Assembly: GCA_040004035.1 (NCBI GenBank)
Contig: JAMPLN010000028.1
Direction: 5' to 3' (one strand)
DNA from: Microcoleus vaginatus_C
GTDB lineage: Bacteria > Cyanobacteriota > Cyanobacteriia > Cyanobacteriales > Microcoleaceae
Length of the DNA stretch: 64,000 nt
The translations under genes were made by a program, and so were the position numbers. Below are positions 8,558-17,137 of this stretch, piece by piece; position 1 is the stretch's first letter; each line of letters opens with the position of its first letter. The notes beneath the pieces were generated by a model that saw nothing but the letters and a program-made list of their open reading frames with translations, was not told the origin of the DNA and did no database searches.

Positions 8558-9154
8558 ACCCATTTTACCTTTTAATTGCTCAAACTCTTCTAATGTATTG
8601 CAATTGGATAACATTACTGCTTCTCGTTCCCCTACAGGTAAAGGGATTGCGGGAATTTGATTTAACCACACTTGAAAGGAACGTCCCCCTTTGTCAATAA
8701 AACTTTGCAAGCTGGGCAGAGATTGTTGGCGGTAGAAGCCGCACAAAGGCTCCCAGCGCGAATTTTGATAAGGCACAACTGCTAAAGTAGATGGGGGAAA
8801 TTCTGTTAACTGATTTGCCCAATTCTGAATAATCTGGGCATCCAACAAAGGCAAATCGCAAGCTAACAGTAAAATCCACTCGGCGGCAATTTCTGTCAAT
8901 CCCTGAGTCAATGCAACCAAGGGCCCGGAGCCCGGATTGTACTCTACCAGAAATTGGGATGTTTCGGTTAAGGTCGATCGATAGCGATCGGGCCAAGCAG
9001 TCAGAACATAAACTGCTGGCGTTACAACTGCGGCAACTTCCAACGCCCGCTGCAATAGGGATTTGCCCTCAATTTCCAGCAGAGCTTTATCCCTACCCAT
9101 CCGCGAACTTTGACCGCCTGCAAGCACAATTACAGCAATTTGATGATTAGTCAT
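8549..9154 (-). CDS. mobA: Molybdenum cofactor guanylyltransferase MobA
   Basis: This 201-residue cytoplasmic enzyme joins GMP from GTP to molybdopterin to make the bis-MGD cofactor used by nitrate reductase. The nucleotide-binding signature LAGGQSSRMGRDKALL lies at 11-26. NPGSGPLVAL and LLACDLPLLD (metal-binding Asp of the NTP-transferase fold) follow, then WEPLCGFY. The length matches the family. Its location two genes downstream of ntcB links it with nitrate assimilation, since cyanobacterial nitrate reductase is a molybdoenzyme. narB itself is not in the window. Confidence 0.92.
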   Translation of the reverse strand: MTNHQIAVIVLAGGQSSRMGRDKALLEIEGKSLLQRALEVAAVVTPAVYVLTAWPDRYRSTLTETSQFLVEYNPGSGPLVALTQGLTEIAAEWILLLACDLPLLDAQIIQNWANQLTEFPPSTLAVVPYQNSRWEPLCGFYRQQSLPSLQSFIDKGGRSFQVWLNQIPAIPLPVGEREAVMLSNCNTLEEFEQLKGKMGNG

Positions 9155-9160
9155 TGGGAA

Positions 9161-9255
9161 GAAGGAAGAGGGAAGTTCGGCAACGGATTATGTAACGGAT
9201 GTAACGGATGTCAGGAAGAGGGAAGAGCCAAGAGGGAAGAGCGAAGAAGGAAGAA
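9161..9255. repeat. Composite low-complexity repeat (GTAACGGAT units and GGAAGAG runs)
   Basis: GGAAGTTCGGCAACGGATT is followed by GTAACGGATGTAACGGATGT, then GGAAGAGGGAAGA-type runs. The same composite occurs at 44710-44800, so it is a dispersed family rather than a local expansion. Confidence 0.7.
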
Positions 9256-9336
9256 AAATTTCTTCATGTAGGGTGCTGTGTATAAAAGCTGCTCAATGTA
9301 GCGTGCCCACTGCACACAAAACCTGATTAATCATTC

Positions 9337-10401
9337 TCAACTCAAAACACTAACGGCTTGGCTAACTTCCTCCAGTTTTTGCACCACTTGACCGCTACTC
9401 AATAAAGTTTCTGCCTGAATCAAACCCGAGTTTACATCCAAACAAACTCCGCTGCGCCACAGATAAAATCCGCCGTTCCAGATAGCGGACTGCATCAATT
9501 CCGAGGGTTTTCCCAGCAACACTTCCTGCATTTGTTTTAATAACTCTGGGGCTGATTCAAAGGCAGGATTTGTGTTGCTAAAACCGTAATCTCCGTGAGC
9601 TAAAAGCACTCGCTCGAACTCGGCATCCGGCTTAGCAATGCCGATAATCGCAGTGCGATCGCGCGGCAAATCGCAGCTTCCTTCCAATCCTTTGACTGTG
9701 GTATAATTTTTGATTCCCCGCAACTCAAAGGCTTTTTGAAACATACCTTCTGTCGGCGGGTGGACGTAGCCGGAGATGACGTTAACGTCCCCGGCACAGG
9801 GACACCACATCAACTCCATTGTCGAAAAAGGTGGCCGTTTGCCGATTTCGCGGCGGTAGGGAACTAAAGCGGTGGCTTGAGGAAAATGCTTGGGAAGGTA
9901 AACAAAACCCAAACCCGTATTGTCAAAAACTTGCTGGACTTTTTCTAAACTCAGTTTTCTCCAGTCTACTCCCAAACCCCGCCAAATTTCAATCAGGGGA
10001 ATGCCTTCCTTCGTTGGCATGGTATCCCCCCCGTGCATGATGGTTGGGACGCCAGAGGCGGCTAAAATTAGGGCGGTTAAAGGGCTAAGTGGAGCCGTGC
10101 GCGATCGCCCGTCGTAAGCAACGCCAAACACGGCCACGGTAGAGACGGAAAAACCTTTTTCTCGGTTTGGGGGGGCAAGCATAGGGCCCAATTCTTCATA
10201 AGCATCAAGCATTCCGGCTAATTCTTCGCCGGTGGGCCGTTTAATGCGGTGGGAAATCATAAAAGCTCCGATTTGAGCTGGTGTTGCTTCCCCCAGCAGC
10301 ATCATCCGCGTAGCTGCTGCTGCTTCGGAGCGAGTTAAGTTTTCTCCTGTGTGTACTCCGCTGCCAATTTTTCGCAGCAATTCTCTAAATGCGTCACTCA
10401 T
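9337..10401 (-). CDS. Anthranilate phosphoribosyltransferase-family protein (TrpD2-like)
   Basis: This 354-residue protein is related to TrpD. The helical N-terminal domain (LLRKIGSGVHTGENLTRSEA, then IGAFMISHRIKRPTGEEL) is followed by the alpha/beta domain with DGRSRTAPLSPLTALILAAS and MHGGDTMPTKEG, which replace the canonical PRPP-binding GTGGD and KHGN segments. The substitutions make true tryptophan synthesis unlikely; the related TrpD2/YbiB proteins are nucleic-acid-binding and not anthranilate transferases. ATG 10401 is chosen because the upstream 33 codons translate tandem repeats. It lies between ntcB and mobA on the same strand, a recurrent cyanobacterial neighbourhood as I recall it, which hints at a nitrogen-related job. 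Confidence 0.85.
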   Translation of the reverse strand: MSDAFRELLRKIGSGVHTGENLTRSEAAAATRMMLLGEATPAQIGAFMISHRIKRPTGEELAGMLDAYEELGPMLAPPNREKGFSVSTVAVFGVAYDGRSRTAPLSPLTALILAASGVPTIMHGGDTMPTKEGIPLIEIWRGLGVDWRKLSLEKVQQVFDNTGLGFVYLPKHFPQATALVPYRREIGKRPPFSTMELMWCPCAGDVNVISGYVHPPTEGMFQKAFELRGIKNYTTVKGLEGSCDLPRDRTAIIGIAKPDAEFERVLLAHGDYGFSNTNPAFESAPELLKQMQEVLLGKPSELMQSAIWNGGFYLWRSGVCLDVNSGLIQAETLLSSGQVVQKLEEVSQAVSVLS

Positions 10402-10411
10402 AACTTTTGAA

Positions 10412-10466
10412 GTTAGTAATGGGTAGTTGGTAGTTAGTAATTGGTAGTTAGTAATTGGTAATATTT
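10412..10466. repeat. Heptameric tandem repeats (TAGTTAG/TAATTGG units)
   Basis: Degenerate units such as GGTAGTTAGTAATTGGTAGT fill most of the 114-bp gap between ntcB and the TrpD-like gene. Confidence 0.7.
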
Positions 10467-10515
10467 GAATCCGTTTAAATTTAAACTTCCCAAAATTCAA
10501 TTCAAAATTATCGAA

Positions 10516-11490
10516 TTAACTCCCTGATTTTTCTAGCTTGATTACATCAAATGGCGGCACAAATTCGCGTACCAGATTCCAGAAATGGGCGATCGGCGGA
10601 ATTTGCATTCGATCGTGAGTTGTCACCAACACCACTTCGCGAGTCCAAGTCGGATCGGCTGCCAATTGACCGATCGTCGAAACCTTGGAATTTGACCGCT
10701 CTTGGGCGATCGACCGAACGGCTAAAGTGCGATCGCCCTTGGCGTCCACCAAAGCTGAATGCGGCAGCAAAGCAATCAATTCTCCCTGTCGCACCACACC
10801 CCGAAAAGCATCAAGAGTGTTGAGTTCCAAAACAGCATGAAGTTTAGCACCCATGCGTCCAAATTGTTCTTGCACCATCCGCTGCATTCCGTACCCGTCC
10901 TTAAACACCACTTGCGGGTAACAAATCAATTCCGGCCAAGGTACTCGATCGTACTGGGCCAGGGGATGACCCGCCGCCATCAACACCTCGACCGGCTCAT
11001 TGTAGAGCACCTCAACCAACATTTCCGGGGCTTGGGTAAAATGGCGGTTGTTCATCACCACCGCTATATCCACCAAACCGTCTTTGAGGACTTTCAGGGC
11101 TCGATCGCTCCCGAGGGAAGTCACCCGCAACTGCACGTCTGGATAGTCGCGACAAAACTTTTGCAGCACAGGCGGCAAATAAGCAGCGCAAACCGAATGA
11201 ATCGCAGCCACGCAGAGTTCCGGCTGCTTTCCCGCCCGTAAGTCTCCCAATTCTTCAGCAGCATTTCGCCAAGTCTGACAGATTTTGCGAGCGTGAGGCA
11301 GCAGGCATTCCCCTCCCACAGTCAGTTTCGCGTGGGCCGTGCGGTGAAACAGCGACAAACCCACTTCCGCTTCTAATCCCTGCACTTGGCGGCTAATAGT
11401 CGATTGGGTAACGCCACACTTCCGGGCCGCTTGCTGAAAGCTACCAGTTTCAGCAACTGAAAGAAATGCTTGAAGCTGCTCTAAGCGCAT
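10516..11490 (-). CDS. ntcB: LysR-type nitrate-assimilation regulator NtcB
   Basis: This protein has 324 residues. A LysR helix-turn-helix lies at the N-terminus (SFQQAARKCGVTQSTISRQV, about 17-36), followed by the linker helix and a two-subdomain effector-binding region from about 90. The exact wording CVAAIHSVCAAYLPPVL, LGSDRALKVLKDGLVDIAVVMNN and VFKDGYGMQRMVQ is what I remember for cyanobacterial NtcB, the activator of the nitrate/nitrite assimilation genes. Neighbouring mobA supports the call. An NtcA-type promoter lies 39-80 bp upstream, implying induction under low ammonium. Other LysR paralogues (CbbR/RbcR, CmpR) differ in these segments. Confidence 0.87.
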   Translation of the reverse strand: MRLEQLQAFLSVAETGSFQQAARKCGVTQSTISRQVQGLEAEVGLSLFHRTAHAKLTVGGECLLPHARKICQTWRNAAEELGDLRAGKQPELCVAAIHSVCAAYLPPVLQKFCRDYPDVQLRVTSLGSDRALKVLKDGLVDIAVVMNNRHFTQAPEMLVEVLYNEPVEVLMAAGHPLAQYDRVPWPELICYPQVVFKDGYGMQRMVQEQFGRMGAKLHAVLELNTLDAFRGVVRQGELIALLPHSALVDAKGDRTLAVRSIAQERSNSKVSTIGQLAADPTWTREVVLVTTHDRMQIPPIAHFWNLVREFVPPFDVIKLEKSGS

Positions 11491-11528
11491 GGAGGTTTAA
11501 TTCGAGATGGTTTCAGAAATTTTACTGG

Positions 11529-11570
11529 AATATAATCTGTGACATTAACCGATTTAGTAGCAGAATTTAG
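11529..11570 (-). promoter_or_regulatory. NtcA-type promoter upstream of ntcB
   Basis: Read on the minus strand, CTA (11570-11568)-N8-TAC (11559-11557) is followed after exactly 22 bases by TATATT (11534-11529). The known NtcA-activated promoter form is GTA-N8-TAC, 20-24 bases, then TAN3T. One half-site base differs (CTA for GTA). Predicted transcript start is near 11522, about 30 bp before the ntcB ATG. Confidence 0.7.
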
Positions 11571-12081
11571 TAGACTTTGATACAGGTACAGATTAGTTTT
11601 GATTCCGGGGCGAGATGCGGGGATGCTACGCTCCAAGCATCAATCTGCTCCGGCAGGATTTCTGAGCCTCCAATTAGAGGTCGATTCTCCTATGTTGAAG
11701 GGATTTCTGAATCTGCAAATTTATCAAAAAATAGATTCAATAAAGATGAATTTATCGAATATTGCCAGCTTCTAGCTAAACCGTTTCAATGAACGGCACT
11801 CTCGTAATCCCTTCATCAAGTGCGCTCAATTGCTCTGTTTTTCCGTAAGTTGTGACTTCAAAAGATAGCAGTGAATTTCGTACCTCCTTGGGAATTATAG
11901 TACCTCACTCTCCCTAAACCTCTCAATAAATGTACGAATATTGCAGGCAGGTTAAAGCCTGCTGTGAACTTTCCTCCCTGGACTAAAGTCACTTTTGTTT
12001 TATGTTTTTTTGTGTATAAACTAGAAACTAGCGGGTCAGCAACACAAGTGCAACTAGGATCGATCGCACAGGAAAGCCGAA
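11571..12081. other. Divergent intergenic region between ntcB and the kinase gene
   Basis: No convincing gene. GCAGGC at 11943-11948 and GCCTGC at 11957-11962 form a small hairpin of a type common between cyanobacterial genes. A 71-codon frame at 11577-11792 has no conserved features and was not called. Confidence 0.55.
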
Positions 12082-15000
12082 ATGCTGCCATTTATTAAGA
12101 TTATGTCATTTAACCACAATTTTATTCCCCAAGATGGCTGTTGCCAGTGGCAACCCCAGTTGATGGGACTGCACGCGGTCAGCGATTTGTTAATTGCCTT
12201 GGCTTATTATTCAATTCCAGCACTTCTGACATACTATGCCCGGAAGCAGCGGAACGTGCCTTTGAGCAAGGGGTTTCTCCTATTGGGAGCCTTGTTTTTC
12301 TGTGGCGGGACAACTCACTTGATGCAAGTTTGGATGCTGGTGCATCCCAACTACTGGGTGTCAAGTTCGATCGCCGCCTTGACCGCTATCATCTCTTTGT
12401 GGGCTGTAGCGTCCCTGATACCCTGGATTTCTCAAGTCTTGTCTTTGGCTGGGGCGGCCTCTTTTCCAGCACATACGGCGCTCTTAGCCCAAAAGGTCGA
12501 TCGACGGCAAGCCGACTCTGCCATTAAAAATTCCGGATCATTCCCCACAACCGAACTCCAGCAAATTAACGAGCAATTGCTCGCAGAAATAACCCAGCGC
12601 GAGCGAGTCGAAGAACTACTGCTTGACGCTTTAGGAAAGCTGCAAGAAAGTGAAGAACGCTTCCGCGTTTTTCAGGAATTATCTCTAGACGGATTTAACG
12701 TGTTCCGCAGCATTCGTGACGAATCCACAATTGTGGATTTTGAATGGGAATACGTCAATCCCGCAGCGGCAAAACTTCAACAACGTACACCTGAAGAATT
12801 AATCGGCAAGCGATTGCTGCAAGTCTTGCCCGGTCATAAAGATAACGGTTTGTTCGACCGTTACGTGCAAGTTGTACAAACAGGAATTCCCCTCGATACC
12901 GAGATTTATTACAACAGGGAAGGCATTGTCGGCTGGTTTCGGATGATGACCGTTAAATTGGGCGACGGCATTGCTATTTCTTTTGGCGATATTACTAAGC
13001 GCAAGCAAGTAGAAGCATCCCTGCGCGAGGCGCTGCAAAAACTAACTTCTCATTTTGAAAATACTCCCCTAGCGGTGATTGAGTGGGATGAAAATTTTAG
13101 GGTTAGCGGCTGGTCGCCGGCAGCAGAGAAGATTTTTGGGTGGAAGGAAACAGAAGTTTTAGGGAAGCATTTTAGCGAATGGAAATTTATTGATCAGGGT
13201 GATTTTGAAGAGGTAAAATCGGCAGTTTATGGTTTAAAAAAACCCGGTCGTCGCTGCAATGTAGTTCGCAACAGCAATTATCATAAGGGTGGTTCGTTGG
13301 TGCATTGCGAATGGTACAATTCGGCTTTTTACAGCGATTCTGGACAGTTGGTATCGGTGCTGTCTCTGGTTTTGGACGTGACGGAACGCTTTAAATTTAT
13401 GGAAGTGCTGCGACAGTCTGAAGAGCGGTTTCGGATTGCTGCCGAAAGTGCCAGTGATTTAATTTATGAATGGAATATCGAAACCGGGATCGTGCTGTGG
13501 TTCGGTCACGTAGACGAACATTTGGAGTACGCAAAAGGCGGATTTCCGAGGACAAGAGCCGCTTGGAACAGTATCTTGCATCCAAGCGACCGCGATCGAG
13601 TTTTGGCCGCGGTCGATCGGTATTTGAGTGCGCCAGACAGTTCTGCCGCCCCATTTTTTCAGGAATACCGCGTTCAGTGCCAGCGGGGCCGCTTGCTCCA
13701 CTGGATCGATCGAGGCAAAGCAGTGCTTGACAAACAAGGCAATCCCTGCAAATGGATCGGCGTGATTAGCGACATCACCGCTCGCAAAGAGGCTGAAGAA
13801 CAGCGGAATTGGGCATTGGCGCGGGAACAGGCCGCCCGTCGCCAAGCAGAAGCCAGCGAACAGTTGTACCGCGTCCTCGCTGAAGCCATCCCGCAAATAG
13901 TTTGGACTGCCAGAGCCGACGGCTGGCTCGACTACTACAACCAGCGCTGGTTTGAATATACTGGCTTGACGCTGGAGGAAACTCAAGGCTGGGGGTGGCA
14001 GCTAGCCCTGCATCCAGATGACGTGGAAGATGCTGTAGAAAGCTGGAAGACCTCGGTGGAGACAGGGAAGACTTACGAGGTGGAATACCGCTTTAAACGG
14101 GCATCTGACGGAGCTTACCGCTGGCATCTGGGCAGGGCATTGCCCGTGCGGGACGCTGAGGGGAAAATTCTCAAATGGTTCGGGACTTGTACCGATATTG
14201 ACGATCGCCAGCGATTGGCCCAAACAGCCTATTTTAGCGCTCAAGCTTTGGCTTTGCTGTCGTCGGCTTCCCTGGATTACGAGAAGGCGCTGCAAGGTTT
14301 GGCAGATTTAACAGTACCGGGGCTGGGGGATTGGTGCTGTGTGCATTTGCTTGATGTCGACGGCTCGATCCGCTTGCAAGCAGTTGCTCACTCAGATCCG
14401 AGCAAAGTCGCTCTGCTGTGGCAAATCGATCAGCGTATGCCACTAGACCCCCAGGGACGGCACGGAGTAGCAAAGGTGCTGCGGACTGGTGAGTCGAAGC
14501 TCTACCCAGAAATACCGGAATGGGTGATCGAGGCGGTTGTGCCGGACAGGGAACTGCAGTTGGTGCTGCGATCCCAATCTCAGGTGCTGTCGGCAATCTG
14601 CGTGCCGCTAATCGCTCGCGGGCGGACGCTGGGAGCGATTTCGTTGCTGTGCGGGGAGTCGGGCCGCCGCTGCGGGCAGGAGGATTTAATTTTGCTGGAG
14701 GATTTGGCGCGAGATGCGGCGGTGGCGATCGACAATGCGCGGCTTTACCGGGAAGCAGCCGAGGCCAATCGGATTAAAGACGAGTTTTTGGGAACGCTTT
14801 CTCACGAGTTGCGGACGCCTCTGAACGCCATTTTGGGCTGGGCCCAGATGCTGCGGCAGCGCCAGATGAGTGCCGAAAAAACGGCTGTGGGTTTGGAGAC
14901 TATTGAGCGAAACGCGCGATTGCAGACTCAGATGATTGAGGATTTGCTGGACGTTTCCCGGATTGTCAGCGGCAAAGTGTGTTTGAAGCTGTTCCCGGTG

Positions 15001-15504
15001 GATTTGGTGCGGATTGTAGAAACGGCAGTGAAGGCACTGAGCCCTGATGCTGAAGCTCGGGGTATTGAATTGGTGAGTTTTTGTGACGAAGGGGTGAGCG
15101 TGATGAGGGGCGATGCTACTCGTTTGCAGCAGGTGGTGTCTAATTTGCTCTCGAATGCTATTAAGTTTACGCCGCCGTCGGGTCGCGTGGAAATCACACT
15201 CTCGGAGGATGGGGAACCGGGAGCTGCAGGTGGCGCCATTTTGTCTGGGCCGTCTCCGGTTCACTCTGTTTCGATCGTTGTCAGAGATACGGGAATTGGC
15301 ATCAGCAAGGAGTTTTTGCCCTTTGTGTTCGATCGCTTCCGCCAAGCGGACAGCACTTCTACGCGCAATTACGGCGGCCTGGGACTGGGATTGGCGATCG
15401 TCCGCCATCTCGTGGAACTCCACGGCGGCAGTGTCTGGGCCGACAGTCCTGGGGAAGGACTCGGCTCGACTTTCGGAGTGCGGCTGCCAATTGAGCAGAG
15501 CTAA
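12082..15504 (+). CDS. Multi-PAS sensor histidine kinase with ethylene-receptor-like membrane domain
   Basis: This is a 1140-residue kinase. Residues 1-125 form three membrane helices like the ethylene-binding domain of plant ETR1 and Synechocystis SynEtr1: SDLLIALAYYSIP carries Asp35 and Tyr42 (ETR1 Asp25, Tyr32), and FFCGGTTHL carries His79 (ETR1 His69). The copper-ligand Cys65 position is Gly75; a Cys stands one residue earlier (Cys74). Four PAS domains follow (near 193, 325, 449, 595), then a GAF domain (about 720-890), a HisKA domain with FLGTLSHELRTPLNAILGW (His near 907) and an HATPase domain with DTGIGISKEF and GGLGLGLAIVRHLV. There is no receiver domain and no adjacent response regulator, so the partner is unknown. 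AGGAAA at 12070-12075 supports the ATG at 12082. Confidence 0.9.
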   Translation: MLPFIKIMSFNHNFIPQDGCCQWQPQLMGLHAVSDLLIALAYYSIPALLTYYARKQRNVPLSKGFLLLGALFFCGGTTHLMQVWMLVHPNYWVSSSIAALTAIISLWAVASLIPWISQVLSLAGAASFPAHTALLAQKVDRRQADSAIKNSGSFPTTELQQINEQLLAEITQRERVEELLLDALGKLQESEERFRVFQELSLDGFNVFRSIRDESTIVDFEWEYVNPAAAKLQQRTPEELIGKRLLQVLPGHKDNGLFDRYVQVVQTGIPLDTEIYYNREGIVGWFRMMTVKLGDGIAISFGDITKRKQVEASLREALQKLTSHFENTPLAVIEWDENFRVSGWSPAAEKIFGWKETEVLGKHFSEWKFIDQGDFEEVKSAVYGLKKPGRRCNVVRNSNYHKGGSLVHCEWYNSAFYSDSGQLVSVLSLVLDVTERFKFMEVLRQSEERFRIAAESASDLIYEWNIETGIVLWFGHVDEHLEYAKGGFPRTRAAWNSILHPSDRDRVLAAVDRYLSAPDSSAAPFFQEYRVQCQRGRLLHWIDRGKAVLDKQGNPCKWIGVISDITARKEAEEQRNWALAREQAARRQAEASEQLYRVLAEAIPQIVWTARADGWLDYYNQRWFEYTGLTLEETQGWGWQLALHPDDVEDAVESWKTSVETGKTYEVEYRFKRASDGAYRWHLGRALPVRDAEGKILKWFGTCTDIDDRQRLAQTAYFSAQALALLSSASLDYEKALQGLADLTVPGLGDWCCVHLLDVDGSIRLQAVAHSDPSKVALLWQIDQRMPLDPQGRHGVAKVLRTGESKLYPEIPEWVIEAVVPDRELQLVLRSQSQVLSAICVPLIARGRTLGAISLLCGESGRRCGQEDLILLEDLARDAAVAIDNARLYREAAEANRIKDEFLGTLSHELRTPLNAILGWAQMLRQRQMSAEKTAVGLETIERNARLQTQMIEDLLDVSRIVSGKVCLKLFPVDLVRIVETAVKALSPDAEARGIELVSFCDEGVSVMRGDATRLQQVVSNLLSNAIKFTPPSGRVEITLSEDGEPGAAGGAILSGPSPVHSVSIVVRDTGIGISKEFLPFVFDRFRQADSTSTRNYGGLGLGLAIVRHLVELHGGSVWADSPGEGLGSTFGVRLPIEQS

Positions 15505-15616
15505 AGTTTTGATTTTTCAGTTATCGATTTCACAATTCAATATTTAAGTTCTACGTAAGGTGTTGATGGCGCACCTTATATTTAAGGGTTCTCCGTAAAT
15601 CCGCTCGCTCTTGATT

Positions 15617-16909
15617 TTATTGCCATTCTTGCAGGGCGATCGCAATTCCTTGTTTCAATCTCGGTTCGAGACTCTCTTGTTTCACTAAGTTTTCTAATTT
15701 CTGCCTGACCTCGGCAGCACCTAGCTGTTTGAGCGCTGCCATGCAGTGCAGCCTGACGCTGCTGTCTGCGTCGGCCAACATTGAAATCAGAGCATCTAGC
15801 CCTCTCATATCTCCTAATTTTCCTAAACCTAAAGCTAAAGATTTTTTGCTAACTGCCTCCTGCACTGCCGGATGATTTGTTTTCAGCAAATCTATCAGAA
15901 TTTCGGCAGCAGCAGCTTTTAATTCCGGCTTTTCTACTCGCCCTAAAACAGTGACTATCTCTTGATAAATAGGAGAGTTTATGTTAGTAATTTGGGTTAT
16001 TAAGGTCTGATGCAAATATGCTAAAGCGGTGGCAGTTTCCATCCAGATTAGGGCACGTACAGTTTCGATTTGCAGTTCAACTGGAGTTGTGGGCGATCGC
16101 AGCAATTCAAATAAAGCAGCAGCAGCAGCATCGGTTTTCACTCGCCCGATCGCGATCGCCGCTTGCTGACAAACTTCTAATCGAATGTCCGAAAGCAAAG
16201 GTTTGAGCAAGTTAACTAAATCTAATTCTGCATCTAAATAGGCGCGCACCCCGAGAGCTCGCACGGCTTCTTTTCTGACTGCTGTCGCCGGATCTTTGAG
16301 CGCTGCTACCAGTACCGGCGGGATGCGGGAGTCGTGAAAGCTGCTCAGGGCCTCGATTGCGGCTGCCCGCACCGCAACTTGAGAGTCTGCGGCTACGCTC
16401 AACAGCGGTGCGATGGTTTCGGTGCGCCGAATTTGGGCGAGTGCTGCTGTTGCAAACTGTCGCGAGTCTTTTTGCTGCAAGAGAGTTGCTAGGGATTCTA
16501 TGGCTGTTTGGCCCAAATTCCCTAGGGTTTCGGCGGCGATTTGGCTCAATTCTTCGTCGGAATTTTTGACCAATTCTACTAAAGCTTGAATCACTTCTGG
16601 ACGATCGAACTTTCCGAGGATGCGGGCGGCGAACCACCGGGGTTCCGTGTCTGCGTCTTCGTCTTCGAGCACGGCAATTAAAGGTGCGATCGCGCAATTT
16701 CCCAGATTGGGCAATACTTTAGCAATTTCCCAACGGTCTTGAAAATCGCCCCATTCCAAGGCTTGTATTGCTAAACTGACAGCTTGTTCTAAAATGTGCT
16801 GTTCCTGCGGCTTACTGCCCTTGGCTGTCACTTCCTGCAAGCATTCGACTAGCCCAGGCCAGTTTTGGCGATCGGCAGCGACTTGGGCTTTTTGTAAAAG
16901 ATTATACAT
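15617..16909 (-). CDS. HEAT-repeat protein
   Basis: This 430-residue soluble protein is built almost entirely of 30-residue helical HEAT repeats, for example WFAARILGKFDRPEVIQALV, IAAETLGNLG, VRAAAIEALSSFHDS, VRKEAVRALGVRAY and VRLHCMAALKQLG. There is no signal peptide. Some cyanobacterial HEAT proteins are phycobilin lyases (CpcE/F, NblB) and others are scaffolds; the diagnostic lyase residues are not evident and no phycobiliprotein gene is nearby, so no function is assigned. It is convergent with the kinase gene upstream, 112 bp apart. Confidence 0.82.
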   Translation of the reverse strand: MYNLLQKAQVAADRQNWPGLVECLQEVTAKGSKPQEQHILEQAVSLAIQALEWGDFQDRWEIAKVLPNLGNCAIAPLIAVLEDEDADTEPRWFAARILGKFDRPEVIQALVELVKNSDEELSQIAAETLGNLGQTAIESLATLLQQKDSRQFATAALAQIRRTETIAPLLSVAADSQVAVRAAAIEALSSFHDSRIPPVLVAALKDPATAVRKEAVRALGVRAYLDAELDLVNLLKPLLSDIRLEVCQQAAIAIGRVKTDAAAAALFELLRSPTTPVELQIETVRALIWMETATALAYLHQTLITQITNINSPIYQEIVTVLGRVEKPELKAAAAEILIDLLKTNHPAVQEAVSKKSLALGLGKLGDMRGLDALISMLADADSSVRLHCMAALKQLGAAEVRQKLENLVKQESLEPRLKQGIAIALQEWQ

Positions 16910-17137
16910 GATTTTAAATTAAGTTCGATCGAGAAGCGAGGTTTTTTGCTGCTAGGTCAGAGCGGGAGGGAGCTACTTTTTAGGAATCTTTTGGTACAAT
17001 TATCCATTTTTTAACATTTTTGTCAATCCATCATAACTGGTAAAATGGAAGTAAAGCATTAATTTCATGCAGTTAAGGCATCAAGCTATACTTTTTGTAA
17101 TTTAAAAGACGCAATATTCCTAATTAAAAATTAACAA

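Noticed and set aside
9337..10401. trpD as the symbol for the anthranilate-transferase-like gene
   Set aside because: PRPP-binding loop residues are substituted and no trp genes are nearby.
11577..11792. 71-codon frame on the plus strand between ntcB and the kinase
   Set aside because: No conserved motif, overlaps the edge of the ntcB promoter region, and no ribosome-binding site.
14686..15423. 245-codon minus-strand frame inside the ETR1-like kinase gene
   Set aside because: Antisense shadow of the GAF, HisKA and HATPase coding region, without family features.
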